In this document: one piece after another, positions 1 through 5,510 of the stretch
How the letters are laid out: each line of letters starts with the position of its first letter
Position numbering within the stretch: the first letter of the stretch is position 1
Source: Saprospiraceae bacterium
GTDB lineage: Bacteria > Bacteroidota > Bacteroidia > Chitinophagales > Saprospiraceae
Direction of reading: 5' to 3'
Length of the DNA: 5,901 nt
Assembly (NCBI GenBank): GCA_022842255.1
Contig: JALHPW010000117.1
Span: 1-5,901 of the forward strand
Translations under genes and position numbers: made by a program
The notes under the pieces: generated by a model
The model's database searches: none
Told to the model about the DNA's origin: nothing
The model's input: only the letters and a program-made list of their open reading frames with translations

Positions 1-761
1 ACCGCGCCACTCAACACCACCCAGGCTACCACCTGGGTCAGGCCCACCAAACCAGCCCCGATAATTTTGCCCATCATCAAGTCAAAAGGCCGAACGGACG
101 ACATCATGACCTCCACGATGCGGTTGGTTTTTTCTTCCATGACGGATTTCATCACCATTTGCCCGTACATCATCACCATAAAAAACAGCAGAAAGGTCAT
201 AATCCCCCCAACGGCCAAGCCCACCCCTGCGGTATACTTGCTTTGGTCGTCTTCCTTGTCGCCCTTGATACCTTCCGGGTCGATGGACACATCAGAATCG
301 AGGAGTTTAAGTTTCGCCGCATCAAGCTTCAAGGAATCCATTTTGAAGTCCTTGATTTTCCCGGCAATTCGTTTTTCAATTAAGTTGCTTTTTTCAGGGG
401 CGAGTTTTTCGTCGGAGTAATAGAAAATGGTATGGTCTTTTTGCTGGAAATTACCCAGTGGTGGGATACGCAGCACCCCATTGAGCTTTTTTTCGGTCAC
501 CTCTGTTTTGAGTTGTTCGAGGGTTTTATTGCCCGAAGGAATAAACCGCACCCCTTGCTCATCGGGCAAGGCCTTTACCATTTTCGCTTCGTCTAGGACG
601 GCCACCTTGATTTCGTCGCCCCCTTGATACATGGACAAAAAGACGATGACCAGCATATACACCAACAAGCCGACCGGGGCCAAAAGCGTCCCAACAATGA
701 ATGATGTTTTGCGGACGCGGGTCAAGTATTCGCGCTGTATGATTAAGGAAAGTTTGGACAT
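1..761 (-). CDS. ABC-2 type transporter permease (NatB/YhaP-like), 3' end cut by window edge
   Basis: This is the membrane subunit of an ABC exporter; it would pair with the ATPase encoded just upstream. Reading the minus strand from the ATG at 761-759 gives 253 uninterrupted codons with no stop before the left edge, so the C-terminal part is missing. A short basic N-terminus (MSKLSLIIQREYLTRVRKTS) leads into a first membrane helix at about residues 21-43. A long charged extracytoplasmic segment follows (about 45-175), then a helix at about 177-200 and the start of another at about 232-252. Between the last two lies the ABC-2 family cytoplasmic signature, residues 209-233, with EEKTNRIVEVMMSS and a closing GKI. 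This architecture is that of Na+-efflux-like or YhaP-like permeases, normally just over 400 residues. The substrate cannot be told from sequence. No Shine-Dalgarno is visible, as is usual in Bacteroidota. The start was chosen because the protein begins in the family's usual way there. Confidence 0.9.
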   Translation of the reverse strand, partial: MSKLSLIIQREYLTRVRKTSFIVGTLLAPVGLLVYMLVIVFLSMYQGGDEIKVAVLDEAKMVKALPDEQGVRFIPSGNKTLEQLKTEVTEKKLNGVLRIPPLGNFQQKDHTIFYYSDEKLAPEKSNLIEKRIAGKIKDFKMDSLKLDAAKLKLLDSDVSIDPEGIKGDKEDDQSKYTAGVGLAVGGIMTFLLFFMVMMYGQMVMKSVMEEKTNRIVEVMMSSVRPFDLMMGKIIGAGLVGLTQVVAWVVLSGA

Positions 762-781
762 GGTTGTGGATTTGTTTAAGT

Positions 782-837
782 GGTTGGTTGGTTTGGGGAT
801 TGGGTTATTGGGGGATGTGGTTATTGGGTTATTCGAG
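782..837. repeat. GGTTATTGG-type intergenic repeat between ATPase and permease genes
   Basis: This tract is G/T-rich on the plus strand, with imperfect tandem units. GGTTATTGGG occurs exactly at 803-812 and 819-828, flanked by degenerate copies (GGTTGGTTGG at 782-791, GGATTGGG at 797-804). It ends in GGTTATTCGAG at 827-837. On the transcribed (minus) strand it reads as CCAATAACC units in the 130-nt spacer between the ATPase stop and the permease start. A related tract with the same end element lies at 1796-1836. Function is unknown. Confidence 0.6.
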
Positions 838-891
838 TGGCTAAGCTTGGGTGCTCAAATTACCAAATCCACAAAAAAACAAATAACCAAC

Positions 892-1788
892 TCAACTATC
901 TTCCCCTACACGCTGGATGAAAATCTCGTTGAAAGTGGGCAGGATTTCCTCAAACCGTGTGACGCGGGTGCCTTTTTGTAGAAAGAACTTGAGCAGTTCA
1001 TTGCTCTGCGCCTCCTCCTCCAGTTTGAAGGTGAGCGCATTTTTTTCGGTTTTCACCACCGCAAAACGCTCGGGTAAATCTGTGGGCAAATCGCCCTGGG
1101 TCTCCACCCTGAACAGGTTCTGCTTATACTCGTTTTTAATTGCTTTCACCTCTCCATACAACACGTTTTTCCCCTTGTTGATCAATACGATATGGTCGCA
1201 CATTTCCTCCACCTGCTCCATCCGGTGGGTGCTGAAAATGATACTGGTGCCCGCGCCATTGAGTTCGGCAATTACATCTTTGATGAGGTTTGTATTGATG
1301 GGGTCGAGGCCCGTAAATGGCTCGTCGAGGATCAGCAATTTGGGTTTGTGCAGCACCGTGGCGATGAACTGGATTTTTTGCTGCATCCCTTTGGAAAGGT
1401 CTTCCACCTTTTTGTTCCACCAATCCTTGATGTCGAATTTGGTGAGCCACATATCAATCTCCTGCTGGGCTTGCGGCTTGGTCAATCCCTTTAGTTGGCC
1501 GAGGTACAGGAGTTGCTCGCCCACCTTCATTTTTTTGTAGAGCCCGCGCTCTTCCGGCATGTATCCGATTTGTTCGGGCGAGCGGTCATGCAATTTGTGC
1601 CCATCCAGAAAAATCGCCCCCGAATCAGGCGCCGTGATGGTGGTAATCATCCGGATGAGGGAGGTTTTGCCCGCGCCATTGGGACCGAGCATCCCGAAAA
1701 CGCTGCCTTTTTGTACCTCTAGACTGACGTGGTTGACTGCCAAATAATCGCCGTAAGATTTTACGACGTCTTGAACGGATAGAATCAT
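892..1788 (-). CDS. ABC transporter ATP-binding protein (NatA/YhaQ-like)
   Basis: This is the cytoplasmic ATPase subunit that would power export through the adjacent ABC-2 permease. The 298-residue protein shows every nucleotide-binding-domain motif in order. Walker A is GPNGAGKTS at residues 35-43. The Q-loop region IGYMPEERGLY is at 73-83. The ABC signature LSKGMQQK is at 130-137. Walker B LLILDEP is at 150-156, with E155 the presumed catalytic glutamate. The D-loop GLDP is at 159-162 and the switch histidine is H187. The Q-loop position carries Glu rather than Gln (PEERGLY), which I recall as common in the YhaQ/DUF4162-type subfamily rather than a defect. Residues from about 210 to 298 form the extra C-terminal domain typical of that group. 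The permease gene follows on the same strand after a 130-bp spacer, so the two probably form an operon. Substrate is unknown. Confidence 0.94.
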   Translation of the reverse strand: MILSVQDVVKSYGDYLAVNHVSLEVQKGSVFGMLGPNGAGKTSLIRMITTITAPDSGAIFLDGHKLHDRSPEQIGYMPEERGLYKKMKVGEQLLYLGQLKGLTKPQAQQEIDMWLTKFDIKDWWNKKVEDLSKGMQQKIQFIATVLHKPKLLILDEPFTGLDPINTNLIKDVIAELNGAGTSIIFSTHRMEQVEEMCDHIVLINKGKNVLYGEVKAIKNEYKQNLFRVETQGDLPTDLPERFAVVKTEKNALTFKLEEEAQSNELLKFFLQKGTRVTRFEEILPTFNEIFIQRVGEDS

Positions 1789-1795
1789 GGGTGGT

Positions 1796-1836
1796 GGTTA
1801 TCGGTGTACTGGTTATTGGTTAATGGGTGATTCGAG
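1796..1836. repeat. Second copy of the GGTTATTGG / GGTkATTCGAG repeat, in the ATPase leader
   Basis: The tract begins 8 bp upstream of the ATPase start codon and contains GGTTATCGG (1796-1804), GGTTATTGG (1811-1819) and GGTTAATGGG (1818-1827, overlapping the previous unit). It closes with GGTGATTCGAG (1826-1836). The closing element differs at one base from GGTTATTCGAG at 827-837, and both copies have the same orientation relative to the gene they precede. If the promoter at 1880-1887 is real, this tract lies in the 5' untranslated leader. Confidence 0.55.
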
Positions 1837-1879
1837 ATCGAAAGTCGCAAGGTCGCCATTCACTCGTTTCTTTTTTCGG

Positions 1880-1887
1880 CAAACGTA
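1880..1887 (-). promoter_or_regulatory. Candidate -7 element for the ABC operon
   Basis: The minus strand reads TACGTTTG, an exact match to the Bacteroidota -7 consensus TAnnTTTG. It lies about 90 nt upstream of the ATPase start. No good TTTG/TTG -33 box occurs at the usual 19-21 nt distance, so this is a partial match only. Confidence 0.35.
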
Positions 1888-2127
1888 AGGTTTGGCAAGT
1901 TTTGAACGATAAAAATGGCGGATGAAGGAAATCGGAAGACAAAGGATTAATTGCGTTTATTCGGCATACGCTCAACGGGTTGTCTGCGCTTGAACTGGAA
2001 CAAATGCAAGGCCAGTGAAAAGGAATAAAACGTCGCAAGACACCCCTTGTGCCGTTTTATTTTTTACACTCCAGGAGGTTTTTAAGTTTTTAGGTGCGCA
2101 TACCGATTAATATATGAAATATAAAAT

Positions 2128-2135
2128 TACATTTG
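2128..2135 (+). promoter_or_regulatory. Candidate -7 element for the metalloprotease gene
   Basis: TACATTTG matches the Bacteroidota -7 consensus TAnnTTTG exactly and sits in AT-rich DNA about 70 nt upstream of the protease start. A convincing -33 TTTG at the usual spacing is absent, so either the -33 box is weak or an activator is needed. The implied untranslated leader would be about 60 nt. Confidence 0.4.
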
Positions 2136-2204
2136 GCCCTGTTAAGCCTTTAATACTGATGAAATACCATAATTCATTCACGTTTTTTTAAACAAGTCAA
2201 AATT

Positions 2205-4301
2205 ATGCTTAAACATGCTTTCTCCATTTCATTGCTGTTTCTGGCAACAGCAGTCTTTGGCCAATCCCTCAAACCAATCCCTCAATTGGTCGTACAAACC
2301 AAAGCCAACCAGGAATTTCTGAAGTTGTCGCTTTTTAACAAACAGGTAGACCCGTCTGCGGAAGGCGCAGCAACCAAGCAGGCGCTGCAGCATTGGACCT
2401 TGTTGGCTTGGGATGCTGCCAAAACGCAGGAATTGCTTTCCCATTCAGGTGATGCTGTTTCCCTAACACTTCCTTGGGTGAACGGCGGCAACATTACGCT
2501 GGACCTCATTCCCGCAAAAAACTTCTCTGATGGATTTCAGGTACACACCGCCTCTTCCGGGGGCGCCGCCCACGATGCTGACAAAGGGGTTCATTATTGG
2601 GGCATGGTACAGGATGATCCAGCATCGTTGGTCACCCTCAGTTTGTTCGATGGGGAGCTAATGGGCATGGTTGAATATAACAACGAACGTTTTACGATTG
2701 GAGCCTTGCCCGCCAGCCAAAACAAAACCCATATCCTATTTAAGGACTCTGATGTTAAAGAAGCCCCGGGTTTTGTATGTTACACGGATGATGAGCTGCA
2801 CAAGATTGGCGAAGAAGCCTCCAGTGCGGACCGTTTTGTTGGAGAGGATAATTGTGTGCGGATGTATGTAGAAACCGACTACACACTTTTCCAAAACAAA
2901 GGAAGTGTAGATGGTGTCGTGTCCTACATGACGGGCGTTTTCAGTCAGGTTTCAGCACTGTATACCAACGAATCCATCAACCTTGTCCTCCATGATTTAT
3001 ATGTCTGGGATGTTGTGGACCCATATACTGGCCCTACTTCCAACGACTACCTTAACCAGTTCAGAAATGCCAAGAATGGCGTTTATAATGGGGACCTTGC
3101 ACACCTGGTAGGCATCAATAACCTTGGAGGCATCGCCTATCTCGACGTTTTATGCAACAGCTATTATGGTGTAGGGTACAGCAGTATTTATTCTACTTAC
3201 AGCAATGTGCCCACCTATTCCTGGACAGTAGAGGTTATTACCCATGAAATCGGGCACAACCTCGGGTCGCCGCACACCCATGCCTGCGCTTGGAACGGCA
3301 ATAACACCGCGATAGATGGTTGCGGACCGGCAGCAGGCTACAGCGAAGGCTGCAATGCCGATTTACCAACCAATGGCGGTACCATCATGAGCTATTGCCA
3401 CCTGGTTGGCGGGGTCGGCATCAACTTTAACAACGGTTTTGGTCCCCAACCTGGCGACCGTATTCGTTCTGAAGTATATAATGCTGCCTGCCTGAACGTC
3501 TGTGGTGGTGGTGGTGGAACCTGTACTTATGTAACCATCAATTCCAACAATTTTGAACCAGGTTTCGGAATCTGGACGGATGGGGGAACCGATTGCGTAA
3601 GAACGAACAACGCTACTTATGCCAACTCGCCAACCTACAGCATTCTCCTCCGCGACAATACAAACACCTCTGTAATGTCTACGACCAACCAGAACTGGAC
3701 TTCGTATGACGAACTGACCGTGGATTTTTCTTACTACGCACTCAGCTTTGAAAATGGGGAGGACTTTTGGGTCCAAATATCCACCAATGGAGGTTCGACC
3801 TATACTACCGTCGGCGATTTTAATGCCGGAACCCAATTTTCAAACGGGGTGCATACAGCAGGCCAAGTAGTAATCTCAGGGCCATTTACCACCAACACCC
3901 GCCTTCGATTCCGTGCAGATGCTTCTGCCGACGATGATCGGGTGTATATTGATGATGTGGTCATCACTGGTTGCCAACAGGATGCATTCAACGGAGGGGG
4001 AGGCGAGCGGAATTTTATCGGTTTGGAAAATGCCGAACTGCCTGGCATTACCAATTTCCGGGCTGGTCCGAACCCAGCCACGGACCATATCAATGTTCAG
4101 TTTGAGGCAAGCGGCAACCTGGAAACAAGCCTTCAGTTGATGGATTTGGCCGGCAGGCTGGTGTTGCAACAAGTGGTTACCGCCATCGAAGGTCCGAACA
4201 ACATATCCATCCCCATGCATAACCTTACGAATGGTTTGTATCTGCTCAGGGTCCAAGCCGGAGAAGAAGCGATCATGCTTAGGATTGTATTGGCGAAATA
4301 A
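2205..4301 (+). CDS. Secreted reprolysin-like zinc metalloprotease with T9SS sorting domain
   Basis: A 698-residue exported endopeptidase of the metzincin clan (M12B-like). Residues 1-19 form a signal peptide with a hydrophobic core and likely cleavage at VFG|QS. Residues about 20-210 look like a propeptide; C192 in PGFVCYTDD could act as a cysteine switch (inference). The catalytic domain runs from about 215 (NCVRMYVETDYTLF) to about 433. It contains the zinc site HEIGHNLGSPH at 347-357, with ligands H347, H351 and H357 and catalytic E348, and the Met-turn TIMSYCH with M395. Several cysteines in this part suggest disulfides. A Gly5 linker at 434-438 leads to a MAM-like beta-sandwich domain (about 440-590) containing ENGEDFWVQIS and closing with IDDVVITGC at 582-590. 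A second glycine-rich linker precedes the type A T9SS C-terminal domain (about 618-698), recognisable by GPNPATDHINV and LTNGLYLLRV. The product should cross the outer membrane by T9SS and be anchored or released after removal of this domain. Its substrate is unknown. The start has no Shine-Dalgarno, but the signal peptide fixes it. Confidence 0.93.
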   Translation: MLKHAFSISLLFLATAVFGQSLKPIPQLVVQTKANQEFLKLSLFNKQVDPSAEGAATKQALQHWTLLAWDAAKTQELLSHSGDAVSLTLPWVNGGNITLDLIPAKNFSDGFQVHTASSGGAAHDADKGVHYWGMVQDDPASLVTLSLFDGELMGMVEYNNERFTIGALPASQNKTHILFKDSDVKEAPGFVCYTDDELHKIGEEASSADRFVGEDNCVRMYVETDYTLFQNKGSVDGVVSYMTGVFSQVSALYTNESINLVLHDLYVWDVVDPYTGPTSNDYLNQFRNAKNGVYNGDLAHLVGINNLGGIAYLDVLCNSYYGVGYSSIYSTYSNVPTYSWTVEVITHEIGHNLGSPHTHACAWNGNNTAIDGCGPAAGYSEGCNADLPTNGGTIMSYCHLVGGVGINFNNGFGPQPGDRIRSEVYNAACLNVCGGGGGTCTYVTINSNNFEPGFGIWTDGGTDCVRTNNATYANSPTYSILLRDNTNTSVMSTTNQNWTSYDELTVDFSYYALSFENGEDFWVQISTNGGSTYTTVGDFNAGTQFSNGVHTAGQVVISGPFTTNTRLRFRADASADDDRVYIDDVVITGCQQDAFNGGGGERNFIGLENAELPGITNFRAGPNPATDHINVQFEASGNLETSLQLMDLAGRLVLQQVVTAIEGPNNISIPMHNLTNGLYLLRVQAGEEAIMLRIVLAK

Positions 4302-4337
4302 TTAAAATCGCTTTAGTGCTGTGGATTCAGCCACAAA

Positions 4338-4376
4338 AACCGCCGCGCCGGGTCACAAGACACCTGCGCGGCGGTT
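4338..4376. terminator. GC-rich hairpin, probable terminator of the protease transcript
   Basis: AACCGCCGCGC (4338-4348) and GCGCGGCGGTT (4366-4376) form a perfect 11-bp stem around a 17-nt loop, 36 bp after the protease stop. On the plus strand it is followed by TGTATTTGTTG, only moderately T-rich. On the minus strand the stem is followed by a better T-run, though no minus-strand gene lies upstream. It could end the protease transcript or protect its 3' end. Confidence 0.55.
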
Positions 4377-4390
4377 GTATTTGTTGTGGG

Positions 4391-4463
4391 TTGGGCGGCA
4401 ACGGATAGGATAGAAGTGACATTTTTTAAAAGTGGCACTCCTATCCTATCCGTTGCCACCCAA
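4391..4463. repeat. 73-nt near-perfect inverted repeat (long hairpin)
   Basis: The arms GGCAACGGATAGGATAG (4397-4413) and CTATCCTATCCGTTGCC (4441-4457) are perfectly complementary over 17 bp. Outside them, TTGGG (4391-4395) pairs with CCCAA (4459-4463) after one mismatch. Inside, AGTG (4415-4418) pairs with CACT (4436-4439), and a further 6 pairs including one G-T wobble close a 3-nt loop at 4426-4428. In total about 32 pairs are interrupted by three single mismatches. No T-run follows, so it does not look like an ordinary intrinsic terminator. No target-site duplication is visible at its flanks. Confidence 0.7.
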
Positions 4464-4481
4464 ACTTGAAAAATCTCAATC

Positions 4482-4501
4482 AACAGAAAATATTTTCTGT
4501 T
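4482..4501. promoter_or_regulatory. 20-bp AT-rich palindrome, candidate operator
   Basis: The core ACAGAAAATATTTTCTGT (4483-4500) is a perfect palindrome with no spacer; one more A-T pair extends it to 20 bp. It lies 15 bp upstream of the proposed -33 box of the DUF2975-XRE operon. A perfect palindrome without a loop suits binding by a dimeric repressor better than an RNA hairpin. The regulator encoded in the operon is a possible ligand (inference). Confidence 0.4.
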
Positions 4502-4516
4502 TATCAATAAATTTTA

Positions 4517-4548
4517 TTTGTAAAATAGAAAAATCACCTGCACATTTG
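4517..4548 (+). promoter_or_regulatory. Candidate Bacteroidota-type promoter of the DUF2975-XRE operon
   Basis: TTTG (4517-4520) is followed after exactly 20 nt by CACATTTG (4541-4548), which matches 7 of 8 positions of TAnnTTTG. Spacing agrees with the known Bacteroidota -33/-7 arrangement. Transcription would start near 4555, giving a leader of about 25 nt. A small inverted repeat, ATTTTA (4511-4516) and TAAAAT (4521-4526), brackets the -33 box. Confidence 0.5.
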
Positions 4549-4580
4549 CTCCATCTTTTCACCAATAGAATAATTGATCT

Positions 4581-5222
4581 ATGAAAACAGCACAAAGTAT
4601 CAGTCTCCCAAAAGTGTTGCGGTATGTCTTCCTCTGCTTGACAGTTCTGGGGTGTATTGCCCTTCTACTGAACCTCGTCGGCTATTTTGGCATCGCCAGC
4701 GATGGACCCTTCATCCGGGGTTGGGTCACTACCGTGGCTGAAAACAAGCCCGTGGTGCTCCCCCATCCGGATGGTAGCGGTGATTTTAAAATGTACAATT
4801 TTGGAGAGCAGAAGCTGGTCATGGTTGAGTTTGCCAATTTGTCGGCCCTTTTTCAGTCGCGTTACCTTGCCTATATCCTATTCCAGAACCTGGCTTGGGT
4901 GCTGGGCATTTTCATCCTCTACCAAATGTACCGAATCTTTCGGAACCTGGATATTGGCGTAACCTTTCCACTTGAAAACATGCGCCGTATCCGGCTAATT
5001 GCTTTGGCAGTACTAGTCTTCCCAGTGGTTGGGTACATCGCCGCAAACCTGATGGCCAACATTTCCTATGTAGCCCAAGGGCACCAAATCACCATGGCAC
5101 GCCCACCTATTTTTACTGAAAACCTGCTTTTGGGAGGGCTTCTTTCCCTCGTCATTTTCGCATTGGCGGAGGTCTTTAAGAGCGGTTCACAACTTCAACA
5201 AGAGCAAGAACTAACCATTTGA
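4581..5222 (+). CDS. DUF2975 family integral membrane protein
   Basis: This 213-residue inner-membrane protein has four predicted helices, at about residues 15-37, 96-119, 137-159 and 181-199. A roughly 55-residue polar segment (about 40-93) sits between the first two. Family recognition rests on the second half: a FPLENMRRIR segment at 129-138, and a final helix running into FALAEVFKSG and the acidic tail QQEQELTI at 206-213, the usual DUF2975 ending. The biochemical role of this family is not known. It is very often encoded beside a small Cro/CI-type regulator, as here: the regulator start lies 3 bp after this stop, so the two are surely co-transcribed and probably translationally coupled. 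I infer that it acts with or under that regulator, possibly sensing something at the membrane, but nothing in the sequence proves this. The start at 4581 gives a complete first helix; no Shine-Dalgarno is seen. Confidence 0.88.
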   Translation: MKTAQSISLPKVLRYVFLCLTVLGCIALLLNLVGYFGIASDGPFIRGWVTTVAENKPVVLPHPDGSGDFKMYNFGEQKLVMVEFANLSALFQSRYLAYILFQNLAWVLGIFILYQMYRIFRNLDIGVTFPLENMRRIRLIALAVLVFPVVGYIAANLMANISYVAQGHQITMARPPIFTENLLLGGLLSLVIFALAEVFKSGSQLQQEQELTI

Positions 5223-5225
5223 GCC

Positions 5226-5447
5226 ATGCCAATCATCGTAAACGTTGATGTGATGATGGCCAAGCGCAAAATGTCGCTCACCGAACTGGCTTCCAAGGTG
5301 GACATTACCCCGGCCAACCTCTCCATCCTGAAAACCGGCAAAGCCAAAGCCATCCGCTTCGCCACGCTCGAAGCCATTTGCAAAGCGCTGGATTGTCAGC
5401 CAGGCGATGTGTTGGAATATGTGGCGGAGGCAGGCAAGTCTGAATAA
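5226..5447 (+). CDS. Small Cro/CI-type HTH transcriptional regulator (YozG-like)
   Basis: A 73-residue protein that is almost entirely a helix-turn-helix DNA-binding domain of the HTH_26/XRE type. Residues 17-25 (SLTELASKV) form the first helix of the motif. Residues 28-38 (TPANLSILKTG) form the recognition helix region. The following FATLEAICKALDCQPGDVLEY (45-65) matches the conserved tail of this small family. It has no sensory or dimerisation domain of its own. The gene begins 3 bp after the DUF2975 stop. ATG codons at positions 10 and 11 are alternatives, but MPIIVNVDVMMAKRKMS is the usual family N-terminus, so 5226 was chosen. It probably controls its own operon; the palindrome at 4482-4501 is a candidate target (inference). 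Confidence 0.9.
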   Translation: MPIIVNVDVMMAKRKMSLTELASKVDITPANLSILKTGKAKAIRFATLEAICKALDCQPGDVLEYVAEAGKSE

Positions 5448-5486
5448 AAAGCCGCCGCCAAGTCGGTTGGACTTGGCGGCGGCTTT
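5448..5486. terminator. Strong bidirectional intrinsic terminator between the XRE gene and gyrB
   Basis: AAAGCCGCCGCCAAGTC (5448-5464) and GACTTGGCGGCGGCTTT (5470-5486) form a perfect 17-bp stem with the 5-nt loop GGTTG. The stem begins directly after the stop codon of the regulator gene. On the plus strand it is followed by TTTGTTTATC counted from the stem end. On the minus strand it is followed by TTTTTATTC. Both directions therefore have a T-rich tail, fitting its place between two converging genes. Confidence 0.88.
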
Positions 5487-5510
5487 GTTTATCTACGGCT
5501 AAAATCGATT

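Larger units (their letters stand above)
1789..2204. other. Divergent intergenic region with no supported gene
   Basis: These 416 bp separate the minus-strand ABC operon from the plus-strand protease gene. Next to the ATPase start lies a repeat tract (1796-1836). A TAnnTTTG match faces the ABC genes at 1880-1887 and another faces the protease at 2128-2135. The half next to the protease (about 2050-2204) is clearly AT-rich, as expected for a promoter. I find no RNA gene and no strong hairpin. The open frames here are short and their translations look like non-coding composition. Confidence 0.6.
4302..4580. other. Structured intergenic region between protease and DUF2975 gene
   Basis: These 279 bp hold three inverted repeats in close succession: a GC-rich hairpin, a 73-nt near-perfect inverted repeat and an AT-rich 20-bp palindrome. 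A candidate promoter for the downstream operon follows. The last 120 bp are strongly AT-rich. No open frame here resembles a gene. Confidence 0.7.

Noticed and set aside
631..981. 116-codon plus-strand frame across the ABC intergenic spacer
   Set aside because: It runs antisense through the permease start, the repeat tract and the ATPase end; the apparent hydrophobic stretch comes from the GGTTATTGG repeat translated in this frame.
917..1540. 207-codon plus-strand frame
   Set aside because: It is antisense to the ABC ATPase, whose motifs are all intact; the translation is Ser/Leu-rich shadow sequence.
1921..1990. Short plus-strand frame starting MKEIGRQRINCVYSAYA
   Set aside because: Only 23 codons, no ribosome-binding or promoter support, and no recognisable peptide family.
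1820..2038. 72-codon open frame on the minus strand in the divergent intergenic region
   Set aside because: The translation is rich in Ser, Pro, Arg and Cys without any recognisable fold, it spans the candidate ABC promoter, and no homologous family comes to mind.
1844..2039. GTCGCAAG direct repeat at 1844-1851 and 2032-2039
   Set aside because: An 8-bp match about 190 bp apart is expected by chance often enough, with no further symmetry around it.
3501..3518. GGT codon run resembling a microsatellite
   Set aside because: It encodes the Gly5 linker (434-438) between the catalytic and MAM-like domains; flanking Cys codons and an intact frame argue for a normal linker.
3363..3836. 157-codon minus-strand frame inside the protease gene
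   Set aside because: It is antisense to the zinc-site and MAM-like region of a well-supported protein, with a low-complexity Thr run that is the reverse of the Gly5 linker codons.
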